Position numbers and translations under genes: made by a program. The notes beneath the pieces are model-generated. The model did no database searches, was not told where the DNA came from, and saw only the letters and a list, made by a program, of their open reading frames with translations. Shown piece after piece: positions 1 through 8,545 of a stretch of 64,000 bases of DNA (position 1 is its first letter; the number at the start of each line of letters is the position of its first letter). This stretch comes from Kitasatospora sp. MAA19 (GTDB lineage: Bacteria > Actinomycetota > Actinomycetes > Streptomycetales > Streptomycetaceae), in the NCBI RefSeq assembly GCF_029894125.1, contig NZ_JARXYZ010000011.1:186001-250000 (forward strand). Reading direction: 5' to 3'.

Positions 1-327
1 ATGGCCTTCCCCGCCGAGTTCTCCCTGGACGGGCCGGCGGACGGCGGCCCGGGCGGGGAGGCCGCCGACGACATCGTCTGGATCTTCGCCCGCCAGCTGC
101 TCTCGGCCGGCCTGGAACTGCCGGCCGGTGTCGGCGACGTCCACATCCGGCCCGCGCTCGGCCGGCGCACCATGGTCGAGCTGCGGGCGCCGGAGGGCAC
201 CGCGCTGCTCCAGTTCGACACCACCGACCTGCGGCGCTTCCTGTGGCGCAGCCGGCTGCTCGTCCCCGAGGGCGAGGAGCACCTGTACCTGGACGCCGAC
301 CGCGCGCTCGCCGAGCTGCTCGGCTGA
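1..327 (+). CDS. SsgA-like sporulation/cell-division protein (SALP), 5' partial
   Basis: The visible 108 residues match the C-terminal three quarters of the SsgA-like family, small regulators of septum site choice and spore-wall synthesis in sporulating actinobacteria. Family hallmarks are DDIVWIFARQLLSAG, then GVGDVHIRP, then EGTALLQF, with a DLRRFLWRS block near the end. Known SALPs are about 130-145 residues and have roughly 30 more residues before the first block, so the true start probably lies left of the window even though base 1 is an in-frame ATG. By remembered gene order this is the position of ssgG in S. coelicolor, but sequence alone does not fix the paralogue. A 100-bp GC-rich gap separates it from the convergent gene at 428. 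Confidence 0.85.
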   Translation: MAFPAEFSLDGPADGGPGGEAADDIVWIFARQLLSAGLELPAGVGDVHIRPALGRRTMVELRAPEGTALLQFDTTDLRRFLWRSRLLVPEGEEHLYLDADRALAELLG

Positions 328-427
328 GCGGCGGACCGGCGCGCGGCGGCCGGCGTCCGGAGGCGCCCCCGCGCTTCCGGCCGCCCCCCGGGTCCGGGGC
401 CCCGGTGCCCGTCCGGCGCCGCCGCCC

Positions 428-2977
428 TCAGCCCGACAGCCTGCGCATCAGCCGGACGCCCTGCGCCGGCGTCAGGTGCGGCAGGTACGCCTTGCCGATC
501 GCCCTGGTGATGCTGGGCAGCGCGGCGGGGTCGGGGTACGCCATGTACATCGGCCGGTACTCCGGCTGGAACTTCGCCTTGAACGCGAGCAGCGAGCGGA
601 AGCCGTACACCGGCTCCAGCACCCGGCCCATCCAGTCCAGCATCCGCTGCAGGCCGGTGGGCCCCTCGTCCTGCCCGGAACGGGCCAGCGGCGCGCCGGA
701 GAGCGACAGGAAGCGCGCGCCCTCCTCCTTGAAGCCCAGCGCGGCCGAGGCGATCAGGAACTCGTTGACGCCGCGGAAGCCGTCCGAGCGCCGGCGCATG
801 AAGTCCAGCGTCCAGCCGACCGGCACGCCGTCCTCGTACACCGGCATCCAGCTGGTCAGCCCGTGCACGACGCGCTGCTCGTCCACCGCGATCAGCACCC
901 GGACGTCCGGGTCGTCCAGCTCCTCCAGCCCGCCGAGCGTGAAGCCCATCTCGGGCAGGCCCTTCTCGGAGACCCACTCCTCGGAGATCGCCCGGATCTG
1001 GTCCCGCAGCGCGAGCGGCGCCTCGTGGTAGGCCCACCACTCGGCGGTGATGCCCTGCTTGCCGGCCTTGTTGAGCGCCGTCCGGATGTCCTGCCACTTG
1101 CGGCCGGTGAAGGCCAGCTCGGGCAGCGCGACCACGGTGTCCTCGGCGACCTGCACCGAGCGCCAGCCGAGCTGCCCGGCGGCGGCCCTGGTCTGCGGGG
1201 AGACGCTGTAGAGGCACGGCGTCCAGCCCCGCGCGTCGCAGTACCGGGCGAAGCCGGCCACCGCCCCGGCCCGGGCCTCCGGCGCGCCGAACGGGTCGCC
1301 GGTGGTCAGCGCCACGGTGCCCAGCACCCGGTAGGCGACCGCCGCCCGGCCCTCCTCGTCGAACCAGTAGTGGTTGCCGTCCCAGGTGGTGATGAACGAC
1401 AGCGTCCCGCCGCCGTGCGCGGTGAGCAGCGCCCTGGCCCGGGCGGCCGCCGCCGCGTCGGTGTGCACCACCGGCCGGCGGAAGGCGAGCAGCAGCGCGC
1501 TCAGCGCGACCACCCAGAACGCCAGCCCGCAGTACGTCTCCAGGAGGAGCGCCACCGGGCCGACCGCGATCGGGTAGTCCGGCGTCAGGTCGTTGTACGC
1601 GGGCGGCAGGAACTGCGCCGGCAGCCCGTGCAGCAGCCTGCGGAAGGTCGCCCCGGGCTCGAACTGGTCGGCCGCGAGGACGCCGAGCCCGGTGTACGCG
1701 GCGGAGGCGGCCAGCGCGGCGCCGCCGGTCAGCGCCGCCAGCCGGCGCACCGACCGGCCGGACAGCCGCAGCCGGAACCGCTGGCGGTTGGCCAGCAGCA
1801 GGCCGATGGTCAGCAGCGGCAGCAGCAGCGCCTCGACGAAGTACTGGACCGCGTCGCCGCCGACCGGGCCGGAGCCGAGGTACAGCCAGCACAGCAGCCC
1901 CGCCCAGAGCAGCTCGGTGGCGATGGTGACCCGCCAGGCGAGCCGCAGCCCCCGGCGCAGCCCCTCGGCCAGGACCAGCAGCAGGGCCGGGAAGACGGCG
2001 GCCATCAGGCGGCCCGGGGTGTCGAAGATCCGCTCCACGGCGTGCGCGCGGGCGCAGTCGTGCGCCGAGACCGCGCAGAGGTCGGCCACCTCGTCCGGGC
2101 TGAGCCGGTGCGAGAAGTACAGCTCGGAGAAGGTGTTGAACGGCCCGCTGGCGTTGTCGTACAGCGAGGCGATCAGCGGCCCGAGGGCGGCGGCCACCAG
2201 GCAGACCGCCACCAGCACCCGGGTCTCGGAGTGCGAGGAGCGGTGGGTGCGCAGCCGCAGCCGGCCCCGGCCGAGCAGTGCGCCGACGCCCAGCCCGACG
2301 AGCGCGGCGGCGCACCGCTGGACGCTCTGCAGGTGGCCCACGTAGAGGGTCATGACCAGCGGGACGAGCAGCACCAGCAGGTGCAGCCGGCGGCGCCAGA
2401 GCACGGTCAGCCGGTAGCCGAGCACCCCGGCCAGGGTGAACAGGCCGATGGCGGGGCCGACGGCGGTCTGGTCGGCCACCGAGGCGGTCCACTGCTCGCC
2501 GACCCGGGAGCCGACCGCGATCAGCCCGGCGCCGAGCAGGGTGCCCGCCAGCTGCCCGCCGACCAGCACCGCGAGCGTGCGCACCCGCCCGAGCCGGTGC
2601 TCGGCGGCCGGGCCGACCAGGAGCAGCAGCAGGCTGGTGAACACGTACGAGCCCGCGCCGGAGCACCAGAACAGCGAGGTGAACGGCGTCCACCAACGGC
2701 CCTCGGCGAGGGTGGGCAGGCCGACCCCGACCCGGTCGAGCAGCCGCTCCGACGGCCCGTGGGCCAGGCTGCCGGTGGCCGCGCCGAGCGCCCAGAGCCC
2801 GGCCAGCAGCACCAGCGTCAGCGGCGCCGAGCGCAGCCACCCGCCGAGTGCCCGGGCCGCCCGGCGGGCCCGCTGCGGGCCCGGCTCCGGCGTCCGGGTG
2901 ACCGGGCCGCGGTCCGGCCGGTCCGCCTCCTGTTGGCGCTCGCCGACGACGGCGGGCGCGGTGCCGACGCCGATCAC
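428..2977 (-). CDS. Aminoacyl-phosphatidylglycerol synthase-like membrane protein (DUF2156/MprF C-terminal domain)
   Basis: An 849-residue protein in three parts. Residues about 1-60 are a charged cytoplasmic leader. The next ~450 residues hold many membrane segments; the first block (around WWTPFTSLFWCSG) looks rhomboid-like but I see no GxSx catalytic serine. The last ~300 residues are a GNAT-fold DUF2156 domain as in the synthase half of MprF/LysX, with FRGVNEFLIASAALGF and FLSLSGAPLARS. The family transfers an amino acid from aminoacyl-tRNA to phosphatidylglycerol and lowers the negative surface charge of the membrane; the amino acid here is unknown. The start is a GTG overlapping the TGA of the upstream esterase gene by 4 bp, so translation is coupled. 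It is the last gene of a three-gene envelope operon. Confidence 0.8.
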   Translation of the reverse strand: MIGVGTAPAVVGERQQEADRPDRGPVTRTPEPGPQRARRAARALGGWLRSAPLTLVLLAGLWALGAATGSLAHGPSERLLDRVGVGLPTLAEGRWWTPFTSLFWCSGAGSYVFTSLLLLLVGPAAEHRLGRVRTLAVLVGGQLAGTLLGAGLIAVGSRVGEQWTASVADQTAVGPAIGLFTLAGVLGYRLTVLWRRRLHLLVLLVPLVMTLYVGHLQSVQRCAAALVGLGVGALLGRGRLRLRTHRSSHSETRVLVAVCLVAAALGPLIASLYDNASGPFNTFSELYFSHRLSPDEVADLCAVSAHDCARAHAVERIFDTPGRLMAAVFPALLLVLAEGLRRGLRLAWRVTIATELLWAGLLCWLYLGSGPVGGDAVQYFVEALLLPLLTIGLLLANRQRFRLRLSGRSVRRLAALTGGAALAASAAYTGLGVLAADQFEPGATFRRLLHGLPAQFLPPAYNDLTPDYPIAVGPVALLLETYCGLAFWVVALSALLLAFRRPVVHTDAAAAARARALLTAHGGGTLSFITTWDGNHYWFDEEGRAAVAYRVLGTVALTTGDPFGAPEARAGAVAGFARYCDARGWTPCLYSVSPQTRAAAGQLGWRSVQVAEDTVVALPELAFTGRKWQDIRTALNKAGKQGITAEWWAYHEAPLALRDQIRAISEEWVSEKGLPEMGFTLGGLEELDDPDVRVLIAVDEQRVVHGLTSWMPVYEDGVPVGWTLDFMRRRSDGFRGVNEFLIASAALGFKEEGARFLSLSGAPLARSGQDEGPTGLQRMLDWMGRVLEPVYGFRSLLAFKAKFQPEYRPMYMAYPDPAALPSITRAIGKAYLPHLTPAQGVRLMRRLSG

Positions 2978-4299
2978 CTGATCAGCCCGGTCTGCTGGGC
3001 GAGCCAGGGGATCTGCTGGACGATGCCGGGGCGGAACACGACCCAGCCGTGGTCACCCGGCATCAGCTCGAACTTGGCCTTCATCCCGGCCGCCTTCACG
3101 GACTTGTAGACCTCCTCCATCTGCGGCCGGAACTCGGTGTCGTTCTTGCCGACCACCATGGCGACGGCGGTGTCCGGGAACCGCTTGCGGGCCATCACCT
3201 GGACCGGGTCGACGGCGTCGAACTTCGCCTCGTCCCCGTCGTAGGCCGCGTTGACGGTGTCGGCCCGGGTGCCCAGGGTGGGCTCCAGCTGCCCGGACAT
3301 GTCGAGCACGGTGCCGAAGACGTCGGGGGCGTTGACGCCGAGCTGGAGCGCGCAGGTGCCGCCCATCGAGGCGCCGCCCACGGCCCAGGACTTCCGGCCC
3401 TGGGCGGTCTGCAGGTTCTGGTGGATCCAGTCGGGGACGTCCTCGGCCAGGTAGGTGTGCACGTTGGCGATCTTGGAGTCCAGGCAGAGCGTGTTGGCCC
3501 AGGTCGAGCCCAGCTGATCCGGCATCACCACGATCGGCGCGAGGCCGCCGTGCTCCTTCGCGAAGTCGTCCATCGCCTCGTTCACCTGCCCGGAGAGCAC
3601 CCAGTCCCCCGGGATGCCGGGCTGGCCGCTGATCAGCATGACCACCGGCAGCAGCGGGCGCGGGTTGGCCTGGTAGGCGGGCGGCAGGTAGACGTACGCG
3701 TCGCGGGCCTGGAAGCCGGACTTGGTCCCGGGGATCGGCACCACCGAGACGGTGCCCTTGTCCGGCAGGTCCGCCGGGGGCTTCCAGACCTCGGAGAGCA
3801 CCTTGTCCGCCGGGGCGGCGGCCGTCCGCGCGACCTTGGGTGCGACCAGGTCGTCGGTCTTGGTCAGCCACGGCGCGAGCATCACCCGGCCGCTCGGGAA
3901 CTGCCCGAACCCGATGTTGATCTCGGAGGCGGCCATCAGCAGCACCAGCGAGCTCAGGCCGAGCGCGAGCGCCTTGCGCCGCCAGGCCAGTCGGCGTATT
4001 CGCCAGCCGGCCAGGCAGAAGCCGAGCAGGGCGACGGCGATCCACCAGGTGACGTACTCGGGCGTGCCCTCGGGGAAGGGGTGCCACCAGCCGTCGACCA
4101 CGACGTCGAGCAGCAGGCTCAGGGCCGCCGCGGTGAACAGGGCGGCGGGCAGCCGGAAGCGCCACCAGCTCCGGCTCCGGCCGACGGCGAGCGCGAGCAG
4201 CGCGACCCAGCCGACGACGTACACGGCGTACGGAATCGGGCCGTGGGTGAGCGGCCAGTCGATCGGGTTCCAGCGGGTGGCGAGGGTCAGCGTGGTCAT
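2974..4299 (-). CDS. Membrane-anchored alpha/beta-hydrolase esterase
   Basis: 441 residues. The first ~145 residues contain four hydrophobic segments (for example YAVYVVGWVALLALAVG). The rest is a putative esterase (esterase D / antigen 85-type fold) expected on the outer face of the membrane. The nucleophile elbow is VGGASMGGTCAL (GxSxG), and a late GDHGWVVF supplies the likely catalytic histidine; YVYLPPAYQ is a typical first strand. Substrate is unknown; relatives act on carbohydrate esters, siderophores or mycolates. Its ATG overlaps the stop of the sortase gene (ATGA, 4296-4299) and its TGA overlaps the start of the DUF2156 gene, placing it in the middle of a tightly coupled operon for cell-envelope work. 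Confidence 0.85.
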   Translation of the reverse strand: MTTLTLATRWNPIDWPLTHGPIPYAVYVVGWVALLALAVGRSRSWWRFRLPAALFTAAALSLLLDVVVDGWWHPFPEGTPEYVTWWIAVALLGFCLAGWRIRRLAWRRKALALGLSSLVLLMAASEINIGFGQFPSGRVMLAPWLTKTDDLVAPKVARTAAAPADKVLSEVWKPPADLPDKGTVSVVPIPGTKSGFQARDAYVYLPPAYQANPRPLLPVVMLISGQPGIPGDWVLSGQVNEAMDDFAKEHGGLAPIVVMPDQLGSTWANTLCLDSKIANVHTYLAEDVPDWIHQNLQTAQGRKSWAVGGASMGGTCALQLGVNAPDVFGTVLDMSGQLEPTLGTRADTVNAAYDGDEAKFDAVDPVQVMARKRFPDTAVAMVVGKNDTEFRPQMEEVYKSVKAAGMKAKFELMPGDHGWVVFRPGIVQQIPWLAQQTGLIR

Positions 4300-4940
4300 G
4301 CGGGTTTACCCGGCCGGGTGGTGTCGGCCAGGAAGCCGTAGGCGACGACGTTGCCCTCGTAGCCGTGCTCGTCGCTGTACGCGCCGCCGCAGGTGATGAC
4401 CCGCAGCTGTGCGTCGGCGGCCTGGCGGTACACCCGGTCGTCCGGGAAGTCCTTTCGGTCGTGCACTTCGATGGCGTACAGCTGGTAGACGGCGACGGCG
4501 CCGTCCGCGCGGACGATCTCGATCCGGTCGCCGCGGCGCAGTGCTCCCAGATGGTAGAAGACGGCCGGGCCTGCCTTGTTGTCGACGTGTCCGGCCAGGA
4601 TGGCGGTGCCGCGCTGCCCGGGGCTGGCCCCGCCGCGGTACCAGCCCGCCAGGTTGCGGTCCGCCTCGGGCGGGGCCTGGAGGTGGCCGCGGGAGTCGAG
4701 GCCGAGCGTAGTCACCGGGGCGTCCAGCCGGACGACCGGGATGCGGATCCGGATGGGGTCGGACGGGCCGAGCGGCGGAACGACGGAGACCGGGGCGAAG
4801 CCGGACAGGGCCTGCGCGACGCCGGGGACGGGCGGCGGCGCGCCCGGTCCGCCGTCGTGCAGCAGCCAGGCGCCGAGCACCAGCGCGGCACCGGCCGCCA
4901 GGGTGCCCGGCCACGGGCCCCTGCTCTGCTGGACGCCCAC
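4296..4940 (-). CDS. Class F sortase
   Basis: 214 residues: one N-terminal signal-anchor (residues about 12-27), a Pro-rich stretch, then a sortase barrel. The catalytic histidine lies in LAGHVD (His118) and the cysteine in VITCGG (Cys184). GYEGNVVAYGF near the end is the last core strand. I do not clearly see the catalytic arginine just before that strand. Sortases are transpeptidases that attach proteins to the cell wall; class F enzymes of actinobacteria often lack a neighbouring substrate gene, and none with an LPXTG-like tail is seen here. First gene of the operon sortase-esterase-DUF2156. Upstream sequence holds the palindrome at 4979-4991. The ATG at 4940 was chosen because it places the anchor at the N-terminus. 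Confidence 0.88.
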   Translation of the reverse strand: MGVQQSRGPWPGTLAAGAALVLGAWLLHDGGPGAPPPVPGVAQALSGFAPVSVVPPLGPSDPIRIRIPVVRLDAPVTTLGLDSRGHLQAPPEADRNLAGWYRGGASPGQRGTAILAGHVDNKAGPAVFYHLGALRRGDRIEIVRADGAVAVYQLYAIEVHDRKDFPDDRVYRQAADAQLRVITCGGAYSDEHGYEGNVVAYGFLADTTRPGKPA

Positions 4941-4978
4941 GGGCGCTCCCCTCTGCCGACGGATTCCCGATCCTGGGA

Positions 4979-4991
4979 GTTCCCTGGGAAC
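4979..4991. promoter_or_regulatory. Palindrome GTTCCCTGGGAAC in divergent intergenic region
   Basis: A perfect inverted repeat (6-bp arms, 1-bp centre) 39 bp upstream of the sortase start and about 350 bp upstream of the divergent deacetylase. The 403-bp region 4941-5343 holds no gene I can support; its middle is less GC-rich than its flanks and probably carries both promoters. Assignment as an operator is inference. Confidence 0.35.
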
Positions 4992-5343
4992 AATTCAATC
5001 CGATCGGACCTTAAAGCACGTCCATACGACGGTCGTACCGACACCCGCCGATCGGCAGGGCCACCGGTCCGATCACTGCGCCGAGTGGGTGCCCCGTGAC
5101 GGAACGCGACGGCCGGCCCCCAGGCGTCGACGCCGCCCGGACACCTCGGCATGAGCTTCGACGGCGGACGGGGTCGATCCGGTTGCGTCAATCAGGCGAT
5201 CGATTACGACCGTCCGTGGAGCCTCTCCGACCGATCGAGCCCACATGCCATGCTGACCCGGTCACGGGTTCTATCACCCCACTCGTCCGACCGGACTTTC
5301 GCACGCCTGTACGCATGCTGAACGCCTCATGAACGGAGTGACC

Positions 5344-6660
5344 ATGGACGCTCTCTCCCGCCGAACCCTGCTGGCCGCCGGAGCGGCCACCGCCGCCACC
5401 CTGGCGGCCGGCTGCGGCAGCAACAGCGTCGGCGGCGGAGAGCGGGCGACCGGCGCCGGGTTCCCCGCCGCCGTCCCCACCAGCGACGCGGCCACCACCC
5501 GGGGCGGCATCCCCGCACCCGCCCCCAAGCCGCAGGCCGCCCTGATCGGCGACGGCTCCACCTCCGACACCGGCGCCCAGCCCCACCAGCCCGTCCCCGA
5601 ACGCCTCAAGGCCGGCGAGCGCCCGCCGCAGTTCGTGGTCTTCTCCTGGGACGGCGCCGGCGAGCTCGACAACGGCCTGTTCGCCCGCTTCCGCCGGCTG
5701 GCGCGGGAGCACAACGCGTCGATGACCTTCTTCCTCAGCGGCCTCTACCTGCTGCCCGAGTCCAAGAAGGACCTCTACCGCCCCCCGCAGCACAAGGTCG
5801 GCGCCTCCGAGATCGGTTACCTGAGCGACCAGCACATCCACGACACCCTGGAGAACGTGCACGCGGCCTGGCTGGAGGGCCACGAGATCGGCACCCACTT
5901 CAACGGCCACTTCTGCGGCTCCACCGGCGTCGGCAAGTGGTCCCCGGAGGAGTGGGACAGCGAGATCCAGCAGGCGATGGACTTCGTGACCAACTGGCGG
6001 ACCAACACCGGCTTCACCGACCTGCCCGCGCTGCCCTTCGACTACCGCAAGGAGCTGATCGGCAGCCGCACCCCCTGCCTGGAGGGCCAGCGCAACCTGC
6101 TGCCCACCGCCGTCAAGCGCGGCTGGCGCTACGACAGCAGCGGCAACGGCACCCAGGTGTGGCCGCAGAAGATCCAGGGCGGCGCGCTCTGGGACCTCCC
6201 GCTGCAGTCCATCCCCTTCCCCGGGCACACCTTCCAGGTGCTGTCGATGGACTACAACATCATGTACAACCAGTGCGGCCCCAACACCAAGGCCGACCCG
6301 GCGCTCCACCCGGGCTTCCAGACCCAGGCCCGCGACTCCTACCTGATGGGCTTCGACCGCACGTACAACAGCAACCGCGCGCCGTACATCATCGGCAACC
6401 ACTTCGAGGAGTGGAACGGCGGCATCTACATGAACGCCGTCGAGGAGGTGCTGAAGAGCATCGCGGGCAAGCCCGAGGTCCGGCTGGTCTCGTTCCGCCA
6501 GCTGGTGGACTGGCTGGACGCCCAGGACCCGGCGGTGCTGCGCAAGCTGCAGAGCCTCGCCCCGGGCCAGTCGCCGGCAGGCGGCTGGGGGAGCTTCCTC
6601 GGCACCCCGGCGGCGCCGCCGGTGCCCTCCGCCGGCGCCACCGCCTCCGCCGTCGGCTGA
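5344..6660 (+). CDS. Tat-type lipoprotein, polysaccharide deacetylase (NodB) family
   Basis: 438 residues from the chosen ATG, which has GGAG five bases upstream; an in-frame ATG at 5329 lacks a comparable site. The N-terminus SRRTLLAAG followed by the lipobox LAAGC (Cys24) indicates a lipoprotein with a Tat-like signal. A low-complexity linker leads into a NodB-like domain: FSWDGAGE carries the metal-binding aspartate (about residue 103) and HEIGTHFNGH provides the HxxxH pair (about residues 185-189). Such enzymes remove acetyl groups from N-acetylated cell-wall or extracellular polysaccharides; the domain is longer and more divergent than chitin deacetylases, so the substrate is open. It is divergent from the sortase operon and ends 3 bp before the convergent MFS gene. 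Confidence 0.82.
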   Translation: MDALSRRTLLAAGAATAATLAAGCGSNSVGGGERATGAGFPAAVPTSDAATTRGGIPAPAPKPQAALIGDGSTSDTGAQPHQPVPERLKAGERPPQFVVFSWDGAGELDNGLFARFRRLAREHNASMTFFLSGLYLLPESKKDLYRPPQHKVGASEIGYLSDQHIHDTLENVHAAWLEGHEIGTHFNGHFCGSTGVGKWSPEEWDSEIQQAMDFVTNWRTNTGFTDLPALPFDYRKELIGSRTPCLEGQRNLLPTAVKRGWRYDSSGNGTQVWPQKIQGGALWDLPLQSIPFPGHTFQVLSMDYNIMYNQCGPNTKADPALHPGFQTQARDSYLMGFDRTYNSNRAPYIIGNHFEEWNGGIYMNAVEEVLKSIAGKPEVRLVSFRQLVDWLDAQDPAVLRKLQSLAPGQSPAGGWGSFLGTPAAPPVPSAGATASAVG

Positions 6661-6663
6661 CCG

Positions 6664-8109
6664 TCAGGCCTTGCGGACCCGGCCGGAGACCAGCGCGCCC
6701 AGCAGGGCCACCCCGGTCATGGTCAGGAAGATCACCGCGAAGGCGCCGGTCGAGCCGGCACCCTCGACGCCCTCGTGGGCGGCGGCCACCGAGCCGCCGC
6801 CCAGCGCCGCGAAGAGCACCCCGGACAGGCCGACCAGCAGCACGTTGCCCAGCGCGTCGCTCATCTGCAGCGAGGCCGAGTTGGCCCCGGCGTCCTCCGG
6901 CGTGGACAGCTTCATCATCAGGACGCTGACGCTCGCGACCGTCAGCCCCATCCCGATCCCGCCGACGCCCCAGGCCACCGCCGCCGCCCAGGCCGGCACC
7001 GCCGGGACCAGCACCAGCGCGGCGCCCGCGATCGCCACCGCGGTCAGTACGAACCCGCCCCGGATCATCGCCTCGCGGTAGCGCTCGGCCCCAGGCCGCC
7101 CCTGCAACCACGAGCCCAGCGCCCAGGACAGGCCGCCGCTGGTCAGGGTGAGCCCGGCCAGCGTCGGCGACAGGCCGCGCTGGGTGACCATCATCAGCGG
7201 GATGAACGACTCGGCCGCGAAGAACGCCCCCGCGGCCACCCCGCGCAGCAGGATCACCGTGGGCAGCCCGCGCCCGGCCCGCAGCGTCCCGGTGGGCAGC
7301 AGCCCCAGCACGGCGGGCAGCAGCAGCGCCGCCCCGGCCGCCGCCGGGAGCAGCCCGATCAGGTCCAGCCGCTGGCCCGCGTACTGCAGCAGGCCGGCCC
7401 CGAGCGCCGCCATCGCGGCCAGCACGGTGCGCCGGCGGTCGAAGTCCGCGCCCTTGAGCACCGGGTGGTCCCGCTCGGAGCGGGCCAGCGCCGGGCCCAT
7501 CACCGCCAGCGGCAGCAGGATCAGCACCGGGACGGCCAGGAACACCCAGCGCCAGCCCAGGTGCTGGGTGATCGCCCCGGAGACCACCGGGCCGACGATC
7601 GAGGGCAGCACCCAGGCCGAGGAGAAGGCCGCGAACACCGCCGGGCGCAGCCGCTCCGGGTAGGCCCGGCCGACCACCACGTACAGGGCGACGATCACCA
7701 GTCCGCCGCCCAGGCCCTGGATCGCCCGCCCGGCCACGAACACCCACATCCCCGGCGCCGTCCCGGCCACCACCAGGCCCATGCCGAACACCGCGATGCC
7801 GGTGAACAGCGGCTGGAGCGGGCCGCGCCGGTCGCACCACTGGCCGGAGACGACCAGGGCGAACAGCGTGGTGGTGAAGTAGCCGGAGAAGGCGAAGGCG
7901 TACAGCCCGATGCCGTCCAGCTGACGGGCCGCCACCGGCATCGCGGTGTTGACGGCCGTCGCCTCGAAGGCGAGCAGCAGGACCACCGAGACGATCCCCA
8001 GCGTCAGCGCCCGGTAGCGGCCGCTGAGCACCCCGCCGCCGGGGTCGTCATCGAGGGGTATCGGCGCGGAGTCGACCGAGGTGGGGGAGGCAGTGGTCAT
8101 GGGTGACAT
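6664..8109 (-). CDS. MFS drug-type exporter (DHA2-like)
   Basis: 481 residues with a hydrophilic N-terminal ~30 residues, then about 12-14 membrane helices. Motif A-like SGQWCDRRGPLQ lies after helix 2 and GRAIQGLGGG is motif B-like; LGWRWVFLAVP and VVSGAITQHLGWR match the motif C region of drug/proton antiporters. Likely an efflux pump of unknown substrate in the cytoplasmic membrane. Two ATGs (8109 and 8100) are possible; neither has a clear ribosome site. The 3' end is only 3 bp from the convergent deacetylase with no terminator between them, so transcripts probably overlap. The palindrome at 8158-8175 sits about 50 bp upstream of the start. Confidence 0.85.
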   Translation of the reverse strand: MSPMTTASPTSVDSAPIPLDDDPGGGVLSGRYRALTLGIVSVVLLLAFEATAVNTAMPVAARQLDGIGLYAFAFSGYFTTTLFALVVSGQWCDRRGPLQPLFTGIAVFGMGLVVAGTAPGMWVFVAGRAIQGLGGGLVIVALYVVVGRAYPERLRPAVFAAFSSAWVLPSIVGPVVSGAITQHLGWRWVFLAVPVLILLPLAVMGPALARSERDHPVLKGADFDRRRTVLAAMAALGAGLLQYAGQRLDLIGLLPAAAGAALLLPAVLGLLPTGTLRAGRGLPTVILLRGVAAGAFFAAESFIPLMMVTQRGLSPTLAGLTLTSGGLSWALGSWLQGRPGAERYREAMIRGGFVLTAVAIAGAALVLVPAVPAWAAAVAWGVGGIGMGLTVASVSVLMMKLSTPEDAGANSASLQMSDALGNVLLVGLSGVLFAALGGGSVAAAHEGVEGAGSTGAFAVIFLTMTGVALLGALVSGRVRKA

Positions 8110-8157
8110 CGTAAGGGCCGTCTTCGTCCGTGACCCCTGACCGGAGTTGGTGACCAG

Positions 8158-8175
8158 CTAGGTCTCAGGACCTAG
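8158..8175. promoter_or_regulatory. 18-bp palindrome CTAGGTC-TCAG-GACCTAG between sugE and MFS gene
   Basis: Seven-base perfect arms with a 4-bp centre, lying between the sugE stop (8184) and the MFS start (8109) on the same strand. It could be an operator for the MFS gene or a weak hairpin ending the sugE transcript. No regulator gene is adjacent. Confidence 0.4.
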
Positions 8176-8183
8176 GCCCGAGG

Positions 8184-8498
8184 TCAGTGCAGCACCTTCA
8201 GGCCGACCACGCCGGAGACGATGAGCAGCAGGCAGCCGATCCGGGCCGCCGTCACCGCGTCCCCCAGGACGGCCATGCCGTAGAGCGCGGTGCCGACCGC
8301 GCCGATGCCGACCCACACCGCGTACCCGGTGCCGATCGGAATGGTGCGCATCGCGTACGCCAGCCCGCCCATGCTCAACAGCAGGGCGACGCCGAAGACG
8401 AGGCTGGGGACGAGCCGGGAAAAGCCCTTGGACGACTCCAGGGCCACCGCCCACACGGTCTCCAGGACACCCGAGACGATCAGAACGAGCCAAGCCAT
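8184..8498 (-). CDS. sugE: SMR-family guanidinium exporter Gdx (SugE)
   Basis: 104 residues with four membrane helices, the usual size of small multidrug resistance proteins. LETVWAVALE holds the membrane-embedded glutamate, followed by SKGFSRLVPS and IPIGTGYAVWVGIGAVGT. These match the SugE/Gdx branch rather than the EmrE branch. Gdx proteins exchange guanidinium for protons as dimers. The ATG at 8498 has GGAGG ten bases upstream. The guanidine-III aptamer 47 bases upstream of this start confirms the physiological substrate: the gene should be switched on by intracellular guanidine. Confidence 0.95.
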   Translation of the reverse strand: MAWLVLIVSGVLETVWAVALESSKGFSRLVPSLVFGVALLLSMGGLAYAMRTIPIGTGYAVWVGIGAVGTALYGMAVLGDAVTAARIGCLLLIVSGVVGLKVLH

Positions 8499-8545
8499 GA
8501 CGGCCGTACCTCCGCAGTCCACAGCGGCCGGATTGCCGCTGAACT

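Noticed and set aside
128..3109. A 993-residue open frame on the plus strand
   Set aside because: It is antisense to the DUF2156 gene, with Arg/Gln/Gly-rich composition typical of out-of-frame reading in very GC-rich DNA.
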